Origin: Mycolicibacterium rhodesiae
Lineage (GTDB): Bacteria > Actinomycetota > Actinomycetes > Mycobacteriales > Mycobacteriaceae
Assembly (NCBI RefSeq): GCF_002086695.1
Contig: NZ_MVIH01000002.1
Span: 558,001 to 622,000 of the forward strand
Reading direction: 5' to 3'
DNA: 64,000 nt
The position numbers and the translations under genes were made by a program. Shown here in pieces: positions 38,206-47,592 of the stretch. Position 1 is the first letter of the stretch. The number at the start of each line of letters is the position of its first letter. Under the pieces are notes generated by a model. It ran no database searches, was not told where the DNA came from, and saw only the letters and a program-made list of their open reading frames with translations.

Positions 38206-39417
38206 ATGGAGCGCGTGGACGTCTTGGTGATCGGGGCGGGGCCGGCCGGTATGGCGTTGGCAGCGGCTTGCGGCCAACGCGGAATGTCCGTCGGTCTGCT
38301 GGATCCGAACCCGGAGCGGCGGTGGGTGGCGACCTACGGCATGTGGAGCCCCGAACTTCCCGCCGACCTTCCGGCCGCCACAGTCGCCGCGCGGGCCGAG
38401 GGTCGGGCCATCGCGCTCACCGAGCATCGTCTGGGTTGGGAATACGTCATCCTCGACATCGATGCGCTGCGTGCCCACCTGGCCGACCACAGTGCGGGCG
38501 TGACCGTTTACACCGGGCGGGCCGTCGGATCGCCGCAGCGGGGTGTGGTGTCGCTGGCCGACGGCTCGACACTGCGAGCTTCGGTCGTCGTGGATGCCAC
38601 CGGCCGCTCGCGCCCGCTGGATCCCAACCGGTCGCGCCGCGTACCCGCCGAGCAGACGGCCTACGGCGTGGTCCTCGACGAAGCGGCGGTGGCCCCGCTG
38701 GTGGCTCCCGGCGAGGCGTTGTTCATGGATTGGCGCGCCGATCATGGCGAGTCTGGGTGGCCCACGTTCCTCTACGTCGTTCCGCTGGGTGGCGGCGCGG
38801 TGCTGGTGGAAGAGACGTCACTGGCCCGCCGACCCGGACTGCCATTGGCGACCTTGCGCCGCCGGCTTCATGCCAGGCTGGCCCACCACGGCATCACGGC
38901 GCCGAAAGAGGCACGCACGGAGAAGGTTTCATTCCCTGTCGACCAAACCCGACATTCGGGGCCGGGTGTGGTCGGGTTCGGCGCGGCCGCGCCGCTGATC
39001 CATCCGGCAAGCGGATTCAGTGTGGCAAGCTCGCTTCACCTGGCGCCGCGGGTGGCGTGCGCATTCGCCGAGCATCTCCCGGCGGATCCGGATCGAGCGC
39101 TCGCGGCAGCGCAGGCGACGGTCTGGCCCACCGCCGCGAAGGTGATCCACCGCGTTCGGCGTATCGGCTTGGAAGCGCTGTTACGGATGCCGGCCGCCGA
39201 GGTCCCCGGATTTTTCGAACAGTTCTTCTCGCTGCCGGACGCGCACCGCTGGGCTTACCTCACCGGCCGCGACGACATCGGCGGCACCGTCGCGGCAATG
39301 GCCAGCTTGTTTCGTGAATCGAACTGGCGACTGCGCCGCCATCTTGTGCTGCCGGCACTCATGCGTGCGCTGGAAACCAACGAGGAGCTCCCAGCCCCAC
39401 CGATCCGCGCCAACTGA
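38206..39417 (+). CDS. Lycopene cyclase-like flavoprotein
   Basis: A 403-residue FAD enzyme. It has the dinucleotide motif VLVIGAGPAGMALA and the plant/cyanobacterial CrtL signatures TYGMWSPELP, EQTAYGVV, FMDWR, FLYVVPLGGGAVLVEETSLA and HPASGFSVASSLHLAP. Enzymes of this type form the ionone ring of carotenoids. No phytoene synthase or desaturase gene lies nearby, so carotenoid substrate would come from elsewhere. It follows the membrane protein by 23 bp and precedes the oxygenase by 44 bp. Confidence 0.85.
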   Translation: MERVDVLVIGAGPAGMALAAACGQRGMSVGLLDPNPERRWVATYGMWSPELPADLPAATVAARAEGRAIALTEHRLGWEYVILDIDALRAHLADHSAGVTVYTGRAVGSPQRGVVSLADGSTLRASVVVDATGRSRPLDPNRSRRVPAEQTAYGVVLDEAAVAPLVAPGEALFMDWRADHGESGWPTFLYVVPLGGGAVLVEETSLARRPGLPLATLRRRLHARLAHHGITAPKEARTEKVSFPVDQTRHSGPGVVGFGAAAPLIHPASGFSVASSLHLAPRVACAFAEHLPADPDRALAAAQATVWPTAAKVIHRVRRIGLEALLRMPAAEVPGFFEQFFSLPDAHRWAYLTGRDDIGGTVAAMASLFRESNWRLRRHLVLPALMRALETNEELPAPPIRAN

Positions 39418-39461
39418 CAACGGGCGTTGCCAGAAAGGCGCGCCCGCGCTACCGTCGCCTC

Positions 39462-40850
39462 ATGACGGTGACTGGGGAACGTCCGGAGATCCTGCTCTCC
39501 GAGGTCGACTTCAATCGGCGTGATCATCCCGACCGGCCGTTGCGTCCCATCCCGCCCGGCCGCGATCACTTCGCCGAGCAGTGGCGATTCATGCGGGAGT
39601 TCATCTTCGGCGAGTGGATCGACATCGACCGAGAGGTCCAACCCAGCGACCTCACGCGTCTGCGAGACGACTATTTCTGGCAGCGCGACGAGCTCATGAT
39701 CGGCGCGGTCGAGGCCTTCGAGCGCCTCGGCCATGAGCAGGGTCGGGCGCTCTTCGAACAAGCGCTGACCCAGGGCATCGACACGCTCGAGGACCCGCCG
39801 CAGGAGTTCGTCGATCTCTTCGACCACCTCGATCAGCTGCCTGCCCAATTCGATCTCGTCGCGGCCGAGCGGGGCCGGATGCTGGCGATGTCGAGCACGT
39901 GGGCCGCCACAACGATCATCCGCGGGTGGGCCTTCTACGAGACCGCGATGACCGGCGACATCTCCGCGGCCACCGGAGCGACCGGGCGATTCGCCGATGA
40001 CGGCCCGCGCCGATTCATCGAGACCGCACGGGTTTTCGCCGAATTCACGCTGCCCGACATCTTCGATCGGCATTCGGATGCGTTCCAGGACGTGGTGCGG
40101 GTGCGATTGATGCACGCCCTGGCCAGCCGCGGGCTCCGACGGAAATGGGGCGACGAGGTCTATCTCAAGTTCGGTGAACCGATCCCCGTCACATCGTTGC
40201 TCGGGTTCGGCAGCGGCATGCTGCTCGGACGCCTCGTCGACCATGCCTTCGGCCGCAAACTGACCCCGCAACAACTCGAGGACCTCGCCGAATACTCGTC
40301 GTTCTCCGGGCGGCTGTGGGGTGCCCCCGAGGCGCTGCACTCCGCGAACGGCATCGAGCTGATCAAATCGTTGAATTACGTTCTGGCCCGAGGGGGCAAC
40401 CCGTCCCCGTGGCGTGCCCAACTCGTCGATGCCATCGCGGGTCCTGTACACCTGACGACGTTGACGGACGCGCTTCCCGGAGTGGTCAAGAAGGTGGTCG
40501 CCCGGCACGTCAATCAGATCACCGCCAGCGTCGCCCTGGCACCGGCAGGAGTCGTGTTCGGCTACAAGCAGATCGAGGCCATGGTGGCGGGCACGCTCTT
40601 CGAGCCGCTCGGCTACAACTTCGAACGACGAGTGCGCATCTTCACCGACATCACCCGGCTCAACGTCGGCATCGCGCGGGTCACGGACCTGCTGCCGTTC
40701 TCCAACCCCATCCGCGAGAGCAGGAAGAAGAGCGGGGCGGCCGCCCGCGAGCGGATTGCCATGCTGAACAAGATCGCCCGCGGTAAGCACATTCCACTGA
40801 CCTTCAGCCACCACGATCGCTCGACGGCGGGGGAGGGTTTCACCGGCTAG
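39462..40850 (+). CDS. DUF2236 oxygenase, latex-clearing-protein/MpaB-like
   Basis: A 462-residue DUF2236 protein. The pattern RxxxT at residues 184-188 (RFIET) followed 30 residues later by His 218 in VRLMHA has the same spacing as the haem-site residues Arg164, Thr168 and His198 of the rubber oxygenase Lcp, as recalled from the literature. That supports a b-type haem isoprenoid-cleaving oxygenase. Unlike Lcp, it has no Tat or Sec signal, so its substrate would be intracellular. Its neighbour is a lycopene cyclase-like gene, which suits a carotenoid or other polyisoprenoid. Confidence 0.75.
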   Translation: MTVTGERPEILLSEVDFNRRDHPDRPLRPIPPGRDHFAEQWRFMREFIFGEWIDIDREVQPSDLTRLRDDYFWQRDELMIGAVEAFERLGHEQGRALFEQALTQGIDTLEDPPQEFVDLFDHLDQLPAQFDLVAAERGRMLAMSSTWAATTIIRGWAFYETAMTGDISAATGATGRFADDGPRRFIETARVFAEFTLPDIFDRHSDAFQDVVRVRLMHALASRGLRRKWGDEVYLKFGEPIPVTSLLGFGSGMLLGRLVDHAFGRKLTPQQLEDLAEYSSFSGRLWGAPEALHSANGIELIKSLNYVLARGGNPSPWRAQLVDAIAGPVHLTTLTDALPGVVKKVVARHVNQITASVALAPAGVVFGYKQIEAMVAGTLFEPLGYNFERRVRIFTDITRLNVGIARVTDLLPFSNPIRESRKKSGAAARERIAMLNKIARGKHIPLTFSHHDRSTAGEGFTG

Positions 40851-40886
40851 CTCACCGGTGTCACGCCCGTACTACGATCGAGGCTG

Positions 40887-41834
40887 ATGACGCAAGGAGC
40901 ACCCCACCCAGCATCGGCGCAGGGGCCGGTCGGCGAGATCCCCCCGCTCGATGTCGTCGGCTCGGGCATCCTTCCCGAGGTCGATGTCCAAGTGCGCCGA
41001 CGCTTCGGCCTTCTCGAGCGGTTCGCGCCATGGTTGGGATCGCGGTGGGCGGTCGAGTTGTGGTGCACCCCACCGGTTCTCGAGTCAGCTCTGCGCATGC
41101 CGCCGGGTGTGCCCCCCGGCAGGCCGGTGGAAGCGTTTTGGGATGGGCATCGGGTCGTTGGTGAGGAATGGGGCGAGGGGCCGCCGATATATCTGGTTCA
41201 CGGGTGGGGCGGACAGCGCCCGCATCTGGCGATGTTCGTCAAACCACTGGTGGAGGCCGGGCACCGGGTCGTTGCGTTCGACCTGCCCAGCCACAACGAA
41301 TCCGACCCGGGTGCGCTCGCTCCCGGGCGTACCACCGCCACCGAGTGTGCCGACGCGATCGCGGCGATGATCCAGACTCATGGGCCGGCGCACGCTGTGG
41401 TCGCCCACTCACTTGGCGCGAACGCGACGGCGTTGGCGGCCGCGCAGGGCGCACCGGTAGGACGGCTGGTCTTTTTCGCGCCGATGGCAGATTTTCCGCT
41501 CTATCTCGACTTGTTCGCCGCACGCCATGGCTTCGGCCGCCGTATCCGTGCCGGCCTCCACCGCCGTCTGGAAAAACGAATCGACATGCCGCTGCATGAG
41601 ACCAACATGACGCGAGTCGGTCGACGAGCCAACTACCCTCCGCTGCTTCTCATCCACGACCCCGACGACCCGGACAGCCCGTATGCCGCCACCGAGCGAC
41701 TGGCAGCGTCATGGCACGGCGCGCGACTACTGACGACCAAAGGGCTCGGCCGACTGGCCCATTACCGAGTCCTTCGGCACCGTCCCGCGATCAATGCCGG
41801 GGTGGAGTTCATCGGCGAACGAACGGACGGTTAG
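40887..41834 (+). CDS. Alpha/beta hydrolase
   Basis: A 315-residue alpha/beta hydrolase with HGWGGQRPHLAMF as the oxyanion loop, VAHSLGANAT as nucleophile elbow and a C-terminal His in RLAHYRVLR. The N-terminal region is short and charged with no signal. It follows the oxygenase by 36 bp and ends the six-gene run. It is unrelated in sequence to the hydrolase at 36486. Confidence 0.83.
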   Translation: MTQGAPHPASAQGPVGEIPPLDVVGSGILPEVDVQVRRRFGLLERFAPWLGSRWAVELWCTPPVLESALRMPPGVPPGRPVEAFWDGHRVVGEEWGEGPPIYLVHGWGGQRPHLAMFVKPLVEAGHRVVAFDLPSHNESDPGALAPGRTTATECADAIAAMIQTHGPAHAVVAHSLGANATALAAAQGAPVGRLVFFAPMADFPLYLDLFAARHGFGRRIRAGLHRRLEKRIDMPLHETNMTRVGRRANYPPLLLIHDPDDPDSPYAATERLAASWHGARLLTTKGLGRLAHYRVLRHRPAINAGVEFIGERTDG

Positions 41835-41887
41835 TCCGTCGGCGTCACGTCCACTTTGGTGCGCCCCTGCCTCGATCCCGAGCTGGG

Positions 41888-42382
41888 TCAGCTGTTCAGC
41901 GACCACACCGAGTAGTTCAGGACCGTCGCGAAGAGGCTCCACGCGAAGTACGGGATGAGCAGCGCGGCCGCCATGCGGTTGGCCTTTAAGAACAGCACAA
42001 GGGTCGCGGCCAGGACTACGTCGAGCAGGAGGATGTCCACGAGTGCCACACCACGCCAGCCGAGGCCGAAGAACAGCGGCGACCAGATCAGATTCAGGAC
42101 CAGTTGCGTGGCGTACAGGATGATCGCCGGGTTACCGAATCGAGGGTCGGCCCGCCACACGAGCCAGGCGGCGATCGCCATCAGTGCGTACAAGATGGTC
42201 CACACCGGTCCGAAAACATTGGGCGGCGGCGCCCAATCGGGTTGTGCGAGCCGTCCGTACTCGCTCGCGGCACCAGCAGAGGCAAGCCCGCCCAGGGCTG
42301 CTACCGCGGCGACAGCGACGAGCGATACGACAAGCGCGAGGATGTGCTGTGAGCGCGTCGTAGCCGGGATCTCCGAGGTCAT
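41888..42382 (-). CDS. TspO/MBR-family membrane protein
   Basis: A 164-residue five-helix protein with the TspO signature PDWAPPPNVFGPVWTILYALM, followed by NLIWSPLFFGLGWRGVALVDI and the final helix. TspO proteins bind porphyrins and sterols and, in photosynthetic bacteria, modulate carotenoid and tetrapyrrole genes. It converges on the carotenoid-like operon. Direction and separate strand mean it has its own promoter. Confidence 0.9.
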   Translation of the reverse strand: MTSEIPATTRSQHILALVVSLVAVAAVAALGGLASAGAASEYGRLAQPDWAPPPNVFGPVWTILYALMAIAAWLVWRADPRFGNPAIILYATQLVLNLIWSPLFFGLGWRGVALVDILLLDVVLAATLVLFLKANRMAAALLIPYFAWSLFATVLNYSVWSLNS

Positions 42383-42480
42383 CTGCGTCCATTTCTGTCG
42401 GAAACTCTGGCTGCACAGGAGGTATCCGCCGGCGATTACGCCATCTCGGCGACGTCGTCTCCGCTGAACTGTCGGGCCCG

Positions 42481-42500
42481 TCAGTCAGTCAGTCAGTCAG
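42481..42500. repeat. TCAG tetranucleotide repeat, five copies
   Basis: Five perfect tandem TCAG units span the glpD stop codon (TGA at 42499-42497 on the minus strand). A four-base period places TGA in every reading frame of the minus strand, so slippage would not extend the protein far. Length variation between strains is plausible but unverified. Confidence 0.8.
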
Positions 42501-44218
42501 CCTACTGGCACGATGTCGGCGGCCCCGAGCCGCGCACCATCGGCTGTCTCGTCGTCCGGCATCGACTGACTTTCCCGCTCGGCGGCGACACGGGCCAGAT
42601 AATGCGCAACCTCGCGCGATTTCTGTTCGTCAGACCAACCCAGCACCGGCGCCATCAAATCGGCGATCTCCGAGCAGGATTCGGTTCCCCGGTCGAACGT
42701 CTCGATGGAGATCCTGGTCCGCCTGCACAACACGTCGTCGAGGTGTAGCGCCCCTTCGTGGGTGGTGCCGTACACGACCTCGGCACGTAGGTAGTCGTCG
42801 GCGGCCGGCAGCGGTGCGCCCAGTGACGGATCATCTCGGATCAGGGCCAACACTTCACCGACCATCGAGCCATATCGATTCAGCAGCCGAGCGATGCGCG
42901 CCTCATTCAGCCCGGATTCGGCCGCTAGCTGGGTCCGGGCGTTCCACATCGCCCGGAAGCCCTCGGCGCCGAGCAAGGGGATGTCCTCGGTGATACAGCC
43001 GGGGATCTTGCGGTCGAAGGTCTCGCCCAGCCCGTGAACGGCCTCGTCGACAGCGTCCTTGGCCATCACCCGGTAGGTCGTGTACTTGCCGCCCGCGATC
43101 ACCACCAGGCCCGGAACACTATGCGCCACCGCGTGTTCGCGCGACAGTGCGGAGGTATCGGCGCTCTCGCCGGCCAGCAACGGACGCAGTCCCGTGAAGA
43201 CCCCCTCGACGTCGGCTTCGGTCAGCGGCACTCGCAGCACGGAATTCACCTGGTCGAGCAGGTAGCGGATGTCACGCTGACTGGCCGCGGGATGGGCTTT
43301 GTCCAGCGACCAGTCGGTGTCCGTGGTGCCGATGATCCAATGCCGGCCCCACGGGATGACGAACAGGACTGACTTATCGGTTCGGAGGATGATGCCACTC
43401 GACGACCGGATGCGGTCGCGCGGCACCACGAGGTGGATGCCCTTGCTCGAGCGCACATGAAACTGTCCGCGCTCGTTGGCCAGTGTCTGCGTATCGTCGG
43501 TCCACACCCCGGTCGCGTTGATGACCTGACGCGCCCGAATCATGTACTGGCGGTTGGATTCCAGGTCCATCACCCGGGCTCCGGTGACCCGCTCTCCCTC
43601 GCGCAGCAGGTCGACGACACGCGTGCGCGTCGCGATCCGCGCGCCGTAGGCGGCCGCCGTGCGGGCGATGGTCATCGTGTGCCGGGCATCGTCGACCTGG
43701 GCGTCGTAATACTGAAGAGCACCCACGAGTGCGCCTTTGTCCAGCGATGGCGCAACCCGCAGTGCACCGCGACGCGTCAGGTGTCGGTGCAGGGGGACGC
43801 CGGCACCGTGCCCGGATGCCTTCGACATCGCGTCATACAGCGCCAGTCCGGCTCCCAGATAGACCCGCTCCCATGCCCGATGCTTGAGCGGGTAGAGGAA
43901 CTTCACCGGTCGCACCAGGTGCGGGGCCAACTTCTCCAGCATCAGCCCACGCTCGGAAAGTGCCTCGGCGACCAGTCCGAAATCGAACATCTCCAGATAG
44001 CGCAGCCCCCCGTGAATCAGCTTGCTGGAGCGGCTGGAGGTCCCGGAGGCGAGGTCGCGCGCCTCGACCAAGCCGGTCCGCAGGCCGCGCGTAGCGGCAT
44101 CCAGCGCGGCGCCGGCGCCCACCACGCCGCCGCCGATGACCAGGATGTCCACCGGCGTCTCGGACATATCGACGAGCGCGGTCTCGCGGTTGAGCGGAGA
44201 CAACGGGAATGATTCCAT
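42497..44218 (-). CDS. glpD: Glycerol-3-phosphate dehydrogenase (FAD)
   Basis: Oxidises glycerol 3-phosphate to dihydroxyacetone phosphate, feeding electrons to the respiratory quinone pool. The 573-residue protein has the FAD motif VDILVIGGGVVGAGAALDA, the GlpD segments LASGTSSRSSKLIHGGLRYLE and FVIPWGRHWIIGTTDTDW, and the C-terminal cap (GGKYTTYRVMAKDAVDE). ATG at 44218, preceded by AAAGGT. Last gene of glpF-glpK-glpD; the TCAG repeat overlaps its stop. Confidence 0.95.
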   Translation of the reverse strand: MESFPLSPLNRETALVDMSETPVDILVIGGGVVGAGAALDAATRGLRTGLVEARDLASGTSSRSSKLIHGGLRYLEMFDFGLVAEALSERGLMLEKLAPHLVRPVKFLYPLKHRAWERVYLGAGLALYDAMSKASGHGAGVPLHRHLTRRGALRVAPSLDKGALVGALQYYDAQVDDARHTMTIARTAAAYGARIATRTRVVDLLREGERVTGARVMDLESNRQYMIRARQVINATGVWTDDTQTLANERGQFHVRSSKGIHLVVPRDRIRSSSGIILRTDKSVLFVIPWGRHWIIGTTDTDWSLDKAHPAASQRDIRYLLDQVNSVLRVPLTEADVEGVFTGLRPLLAGESADTSALSREHAVAHSVPGLVVIAGGKYTTYRVMAKDAVDEAVHGLGETFDRKIPGCITEDIPLLGAEGFRAMWNARTQLAAESGLNEARIARLLNRYGSMVGEVLALIRDDPSLGAPLPAADDYLRAEVVYGTTHEGALHLDDVLCRRTRISIETFDRGTESCSEIADLMAPVLGWSDEQKSREVAHYLARVAAERESQSMPDDETADGARLGAADIVPVG

Positions 44219-44262
44219 GTCACTTGACCTTTCGAGGTGCAGGGAGTCGGCGCGCTGCCGGC

Positions 44263-45780
44263 TCAGCCGACGTCGACCCAGTCGAGCGTGCGCTGGACGG
44301 CCTTGCGCCACTGGGCGTGGCCGGCTTGGCGCTGCTCGTCGGACCAGGCCGGATTCCAGCGCTTGTCCTCGAGCCAGTTCTTGCGCAGCTCATCGGTGTC
44401 CTTCCAGAAGCCGACCGCCAGACCCGCCGCGTAGGCGGCGCCGAGCGCGGTGGTCTCGGCGACCACCGGCTTGACCACGTCGACGCCGAGGACATCCGCC
44501 TGGATCTGCATGCACAAGTTGTTGGCGGTGATGCCGCCGTCGACCTTGAGCACCTCGAGGTGAACCCCCGAGTCGGCTTCCATCGCCTCGACGACGTCGC
44601 GGCTCTGGTAGCAGATCGCCTCCAACGTCGCCCGCGCCACGTGGGCGTTGGTGTTGAACCGCGACAGACCGACGATCGCGCCGCGGGCATCCGAGCGCCA
44701 GTGGGGGGCGAACAGCCCGGAGAACGCCGGAACGAAGTACACCCCGCCGTTGTCTTCGACCTGACGGGCCAAGACCTCTGATTGTGCTGCGCCGCTGATG
44801 ATTCCGAGTTGGTCTCGCAGCCACTGCACAGCGGAACCGGTGACGGCGATCGAGCCTTCCAGCGCGTAGACCGCCTCGGTGTCACCGAACTTGTAGGCGA
44901 CCGTGGTCAGCAGGCCCGCTGAGGAGCGCACGATGTCGTTGCCGGTGTTGATCAACATGAAATTGCCTGTGCCGTAGGTGTTCTTGGCCTCACCGGGTGC
45001 GAAACACACTTGGCCGACGGTGGCGGCCTGCTGATCGCCGAGCGCGCCGGTCAGCGGCACCTCGCCGCCCAGTGGTCCGTCGGCCAGGGTTATGCCGTAC
45101 GGCTCGGGTGAGGATGACGGCACGATCTCAGGCAGCATCTGACGCGGAATTCCGAAGATTGCCAGAAGTTCGTCGTCCCAGTCCAGGGTTTCCAGGTTCA
45201 TCAGCATGGTGCGACTGGCATTGGTCACGTCAGTCACGTGGACGCCACCGTGGCTACCACCGGTCAGCCGCCACAGCAGCCAGCTGTCGGTGTTACCGAA
45301 CAGCGCATCCCCGCGCTCGGCGGCCTCCCGCACACCGTCGACGTTGTCGAGAATCCACTTGATCTTCCCGCCCGAGAAGTAGGTCGCCGGTGGCAGACCG
45401 GCTTTGTGCCGGATGGTTTCGCCGTGGCCTGCTGCCTCCAGCGCACTGGCGATCCGGTCGGTGCGGGTGTCCTGCCAGACGATGGCGTTGTAGTACGGCC
45501 GACCGGTCCGCTTGTTCCACACCACCGTGGTCTCACGCTGGTTGGTAATGCCCAGGGCGGCAAGGTCGTTGCTGACCAGCCCGGCCTTGCCGAGCGCGGT
45601 CTGGATGACCGAGGAGGTGCGCTCCCAGATCTCCACCGGATTGTGCTCCACCCAGCCGGCCTGGGGCAGGATCTGCTCGTGTTCGAGCTGATGCGCGGCG
45701 ATGACATTGCCGCCGTGGTCGAAGACCATGAATCTGGTGCTGGTCGTTCCCTGGTCGACAGAACCGACGAAATCGGGCAT
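44263..45780 (-). CDS. glpK: Glycerol kinase
   Basis: Phosphorylates glycerol with ATP. The 505-residue protein has [16 protein letters not shown], the [12 protein letters not shown] and WQDTRTDRI segments, the [15 protein letters not shown] loop, [21 protein letters not shown] and [15 protein letters not shown] precedes the ATG at 45780. It lies between glpF and glpD with 52- and 44-bp gaps. A second kinase gene at 47589 shares these motifs but has a stop at the Trp of SPHW. Confidence 0.96.
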   Translation of the reverse strand: MPDFVGSVDQGTTSTRFMVFDHGGNVIAAHQLEHEQILPQAGWVEHNPVEIWERTSSVIQTALGKAGLVSNDLAALGITNQRETTVVWNKRTGRPYYNAIVWQDTRTDRIASALEAAGHGETIRHKAGLPPATYFSGGKIKWILDNVDGVREAAERGDALFGNTDSWLLWRLTGGSHGGVHVTDVTNASRTMLMNLETLDWDDELLAIFGIPRQMLPEIVPSSSPEPYGITLADGPLGGEVPLTGALGDQQAATVGQVCFAPGEAKNTYGTGNFMLINTGNDIVRSSAGLLTTVAYKFGDTEAVYALEGSIAVTGSAVQWLRDQLGIISGAAQSEVLARQVEDNGGVYFVPAFSGLFAPHWRSDARGAIVGLSRFNTNAHVARATLEAICYQSRDVVEAMEADSGVHLEVLKVDGGITANNLCMQIQADVLGVDVVKPVVAETTALGAAYAAGLAVGFWKDTDELRKNWLEDKRWNPAWSDEQRQAGHAQWRKAVQRTLDWVDVG

Positions 45781-45832
45781 GGGATTACTCTCCTGACGTG
45801 TTGGGGGTCGGAAACAACGATGACGAGCAGGT

Positions 45833-46666
45833 TCAGCGGTGGGGAACTGCGGTCGCTTCGGAGACACCTATCTCGTCGGGTCGCGCATCGTCGGGCGGCA
45901 GGAACCGCTCGATGCCGTAGACGAACAGCGCCCCGCCCAGCAATCCGCCGATGATGGGGGCGACGATCGGTAGCCAGAAGTACAACTCGGGACCGTTGGC
46001 CGAGTACATCGCGTCCTGGTAGCCGCTGATCCAGGAGGCCAGTCGGGGGCCGAAATCGCGCGCCGGGTTGATGGCGTATCCGGCGTTGGTCCCCCATGCC
46101 ATGCCGATGGCGACCACCAGCAGACCGATGATCACCGGGCCCATGTTGGCCATCGGCGGATTGTTGATCGCGCTGGTCAGGGCGAAGATCACCATGACCA
46201 GCAGGGCGGTGCCCACGACCTGATCGGCGAATGCGGTCGTGATCGACACGCCCTCGCCGGGGGAGGTGGAGAAGATGCCCTGCGTTGCTCGAGTGTGGCC
46301 GGGATCGACAGCGGCGATCTGGTCGGCGTAGACGAACCGTACGATCAACGCGCCCAAGAAAGCACCCGCCGTCTGTGCGCCGATGAAGGGCAGCACCTTT
46401 CGTCGCTCGAAGCCGCGAAAGACGGTCAGGGCGACGGTGACCGCCGGATTCAGGTGAGCGCCGCTGATGCGGCCGGCGACGAAGACGGCCATGGTCACGC
46501 CCAGTCCCCACCCGAACGCGATCGAGTTGTGGTCGCCGGCACCGACCGACTTGGGGAACCCTCCGGCGACGACCTGTGCGACGACGCCGCAGCCGAACAA
46601 GACCAGGATGGCGGTACCAAGCATCTCTCCGGACAACTCGCCGAGAAATGGATGCTTCGTCTTCAT
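45833..46666 (-). CDS. glpF: Glycerol uptake facilitator (MIP family)
   Basis: A 277-residue aquaglyceroporin with six helices and two NPA boxes: [13 protein letters not shown] and [14 protein letters not shown]. The Asp after the second NPAR is typical of glycerol-conducting members. It admits glycerol, which the next gene phosphorylates. GAGGAG precedes ATG at 46666. The divergent region with the IclR gene contains the 17-bp operator at 46770. Confidence 0.95.
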   Translation of the reverse strand: MKTKHPFLGELSGEMLGTAILVLFGCGVVAQVVAGGFPKSVGAGDHNSIAFGWGLGVTMAVFVAGRISGAHLNPAVTVALTVFRGFERRKVLPFIGAQTAGAFLGALIVRFVYADQIAAVDPGHTRATQGIFSTSPGEGVSITTAFADQVVGTALLVMVIFALTSAINNPPMANMGPVIIGLLVVAIGMAWGTNAGYAINPARDFGPRLASWISGYQDAMYSANGPELYFWLPIVAPIIGGLLGGALFVYGIERFLPPDDARPDEIGVSEATAVPHR

Positions 46667-46769
46667 CGTTGACTCCTCTATGAGCGTTCGCGACGTCCCG
46701 AGAACGGGCACTGGATTAGTGACGTGTTCCGAACGTAAGGACCCCGTGTGACGCACATCAACCGCCGCT

Positions 46770-46786
46770 GTTCGACAATGTCGAAC
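46770..46786. promoter_or_regulatory. IclR-type operator between glpF and iclR-like gene
   Basis: GTTCGACA-A-TGTCGAAC is a perfect 8+8 bp dyad with a one-base centre, 104 bp upstream of glpF and 45 bp upstream of the IclR gene. Its position suits control of both divergent units by the IclR protein. Confidence 0.75.
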
Positions 46787-46830
46787 GCGGCGCCATGGCC
46801 TTCGTCTCAGGCGTGAAGTGAGGAGCACCC

Positions 46831-47592
46831 ATGCCCGGTCCCATCCAGGCCATCGCCCGAGCCACCGCGATCATCGACCTGATCGAGCGCAGCGACCGGG
46901 CGATGCAACTGCGCGAGATCGCCCAGGATGTCGGTCTGTCGAAGACGACCACTCACGGGATTCTGCGTACCCTGGTCGACCTCGAATACCTGGAGCAGGA
47001 CCCGGACACCGGCGATTATGCGCCTGGGCCGCGGCTGTTCTCCCACGACATCGTCGAACTGGACGGCAACGACCTACGCTCGACGGCGATGCCGTGGGCC
47101 GACGCTCTGGCGCTGGGAACCGGGTTCGAGGTCTTGATGACGATGCTCAACGGTCAGGAGGCCGAGATCGTCCACCACGTCTTCCGACCCGACGATAAGC
47201 GCCAGACACTGCGCGTCGGCGAACTCCTCCCGTTACACGCAACGGGGTGCGGCAAGCTGGTGCTCGCGTATTCGCCACTGCGGGAACGCCTTTTGCGCAA
47301 CCTGACCCTCGATCGGCTCACTCGCCGAACGTCGACCAATCGCGCCCGATTGGCTGCTGCGGTCACGCTGATCAGGACCACAGGGGTGGCAACCGCCGAC
47401 GGCGAGTACGACCCGGACTTCGCCGACATCGCCGTTCCCGTCCACGGCCGGCGTTCAGGGGTTGCGGCGATGGCGCTACATGGCGCGCCCGAAGAACTCT
47501 TCACCCGCGACGGCAATCCCCGGCCGGACCTCCTCGATGAGTTGCGGCACGCCGCGGCAGCGGTGGTCCATGCACTCGAGTTCGCGCGGTGA
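46831..47592 (+). CDS. IclR-family regulator of glycerol genes
   Basis: A 253-residue IclR protein with an N-terminal winged helix (REIAQDVGLSKTTTHGILRTL) and a C-terminal GAF-like effector domain (HHVFRPDDKR, LLPLHATGCGKLVLAY, ADIAVPVHG). It resembles GlpR/GyLR-type regulators known to sense glycerol 3-phosphate in actinobacteria. It is divergent from glpF, and its stop overlaps the start of the second glycerol kinase gene (GTGA). Confidence 0.9.
   Translation: MPGPIQAIARATAIIDLIERSDRAMQLREIAQDVGLSKTTTHGILRTLVDLEYLEQDPDTGDYAPGPRLFSHDIVELDGNDLRSTAMPWADALALGTGFEVLMTMLNGQEAEIVHHVFRPDDKRQTLRVGELLPLHATGCGKLVLAYSPLRERLLRNLTLDRLTRRTSTNRARLAAAVTLIRTTGVATADGEYDPDFADIAVPVHGRRSGVAAMALHGAPEELFTRDGNPRPDLLDELRHAAAAVVHALEFAR

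Noticed and set aside
39255-40814. 519-codon minus-strand frame opposite the DUF2236 oxygenase
   Set aside because: Shadow; the plus-strand frame has the haem-site pattern and fits the operon spacing.
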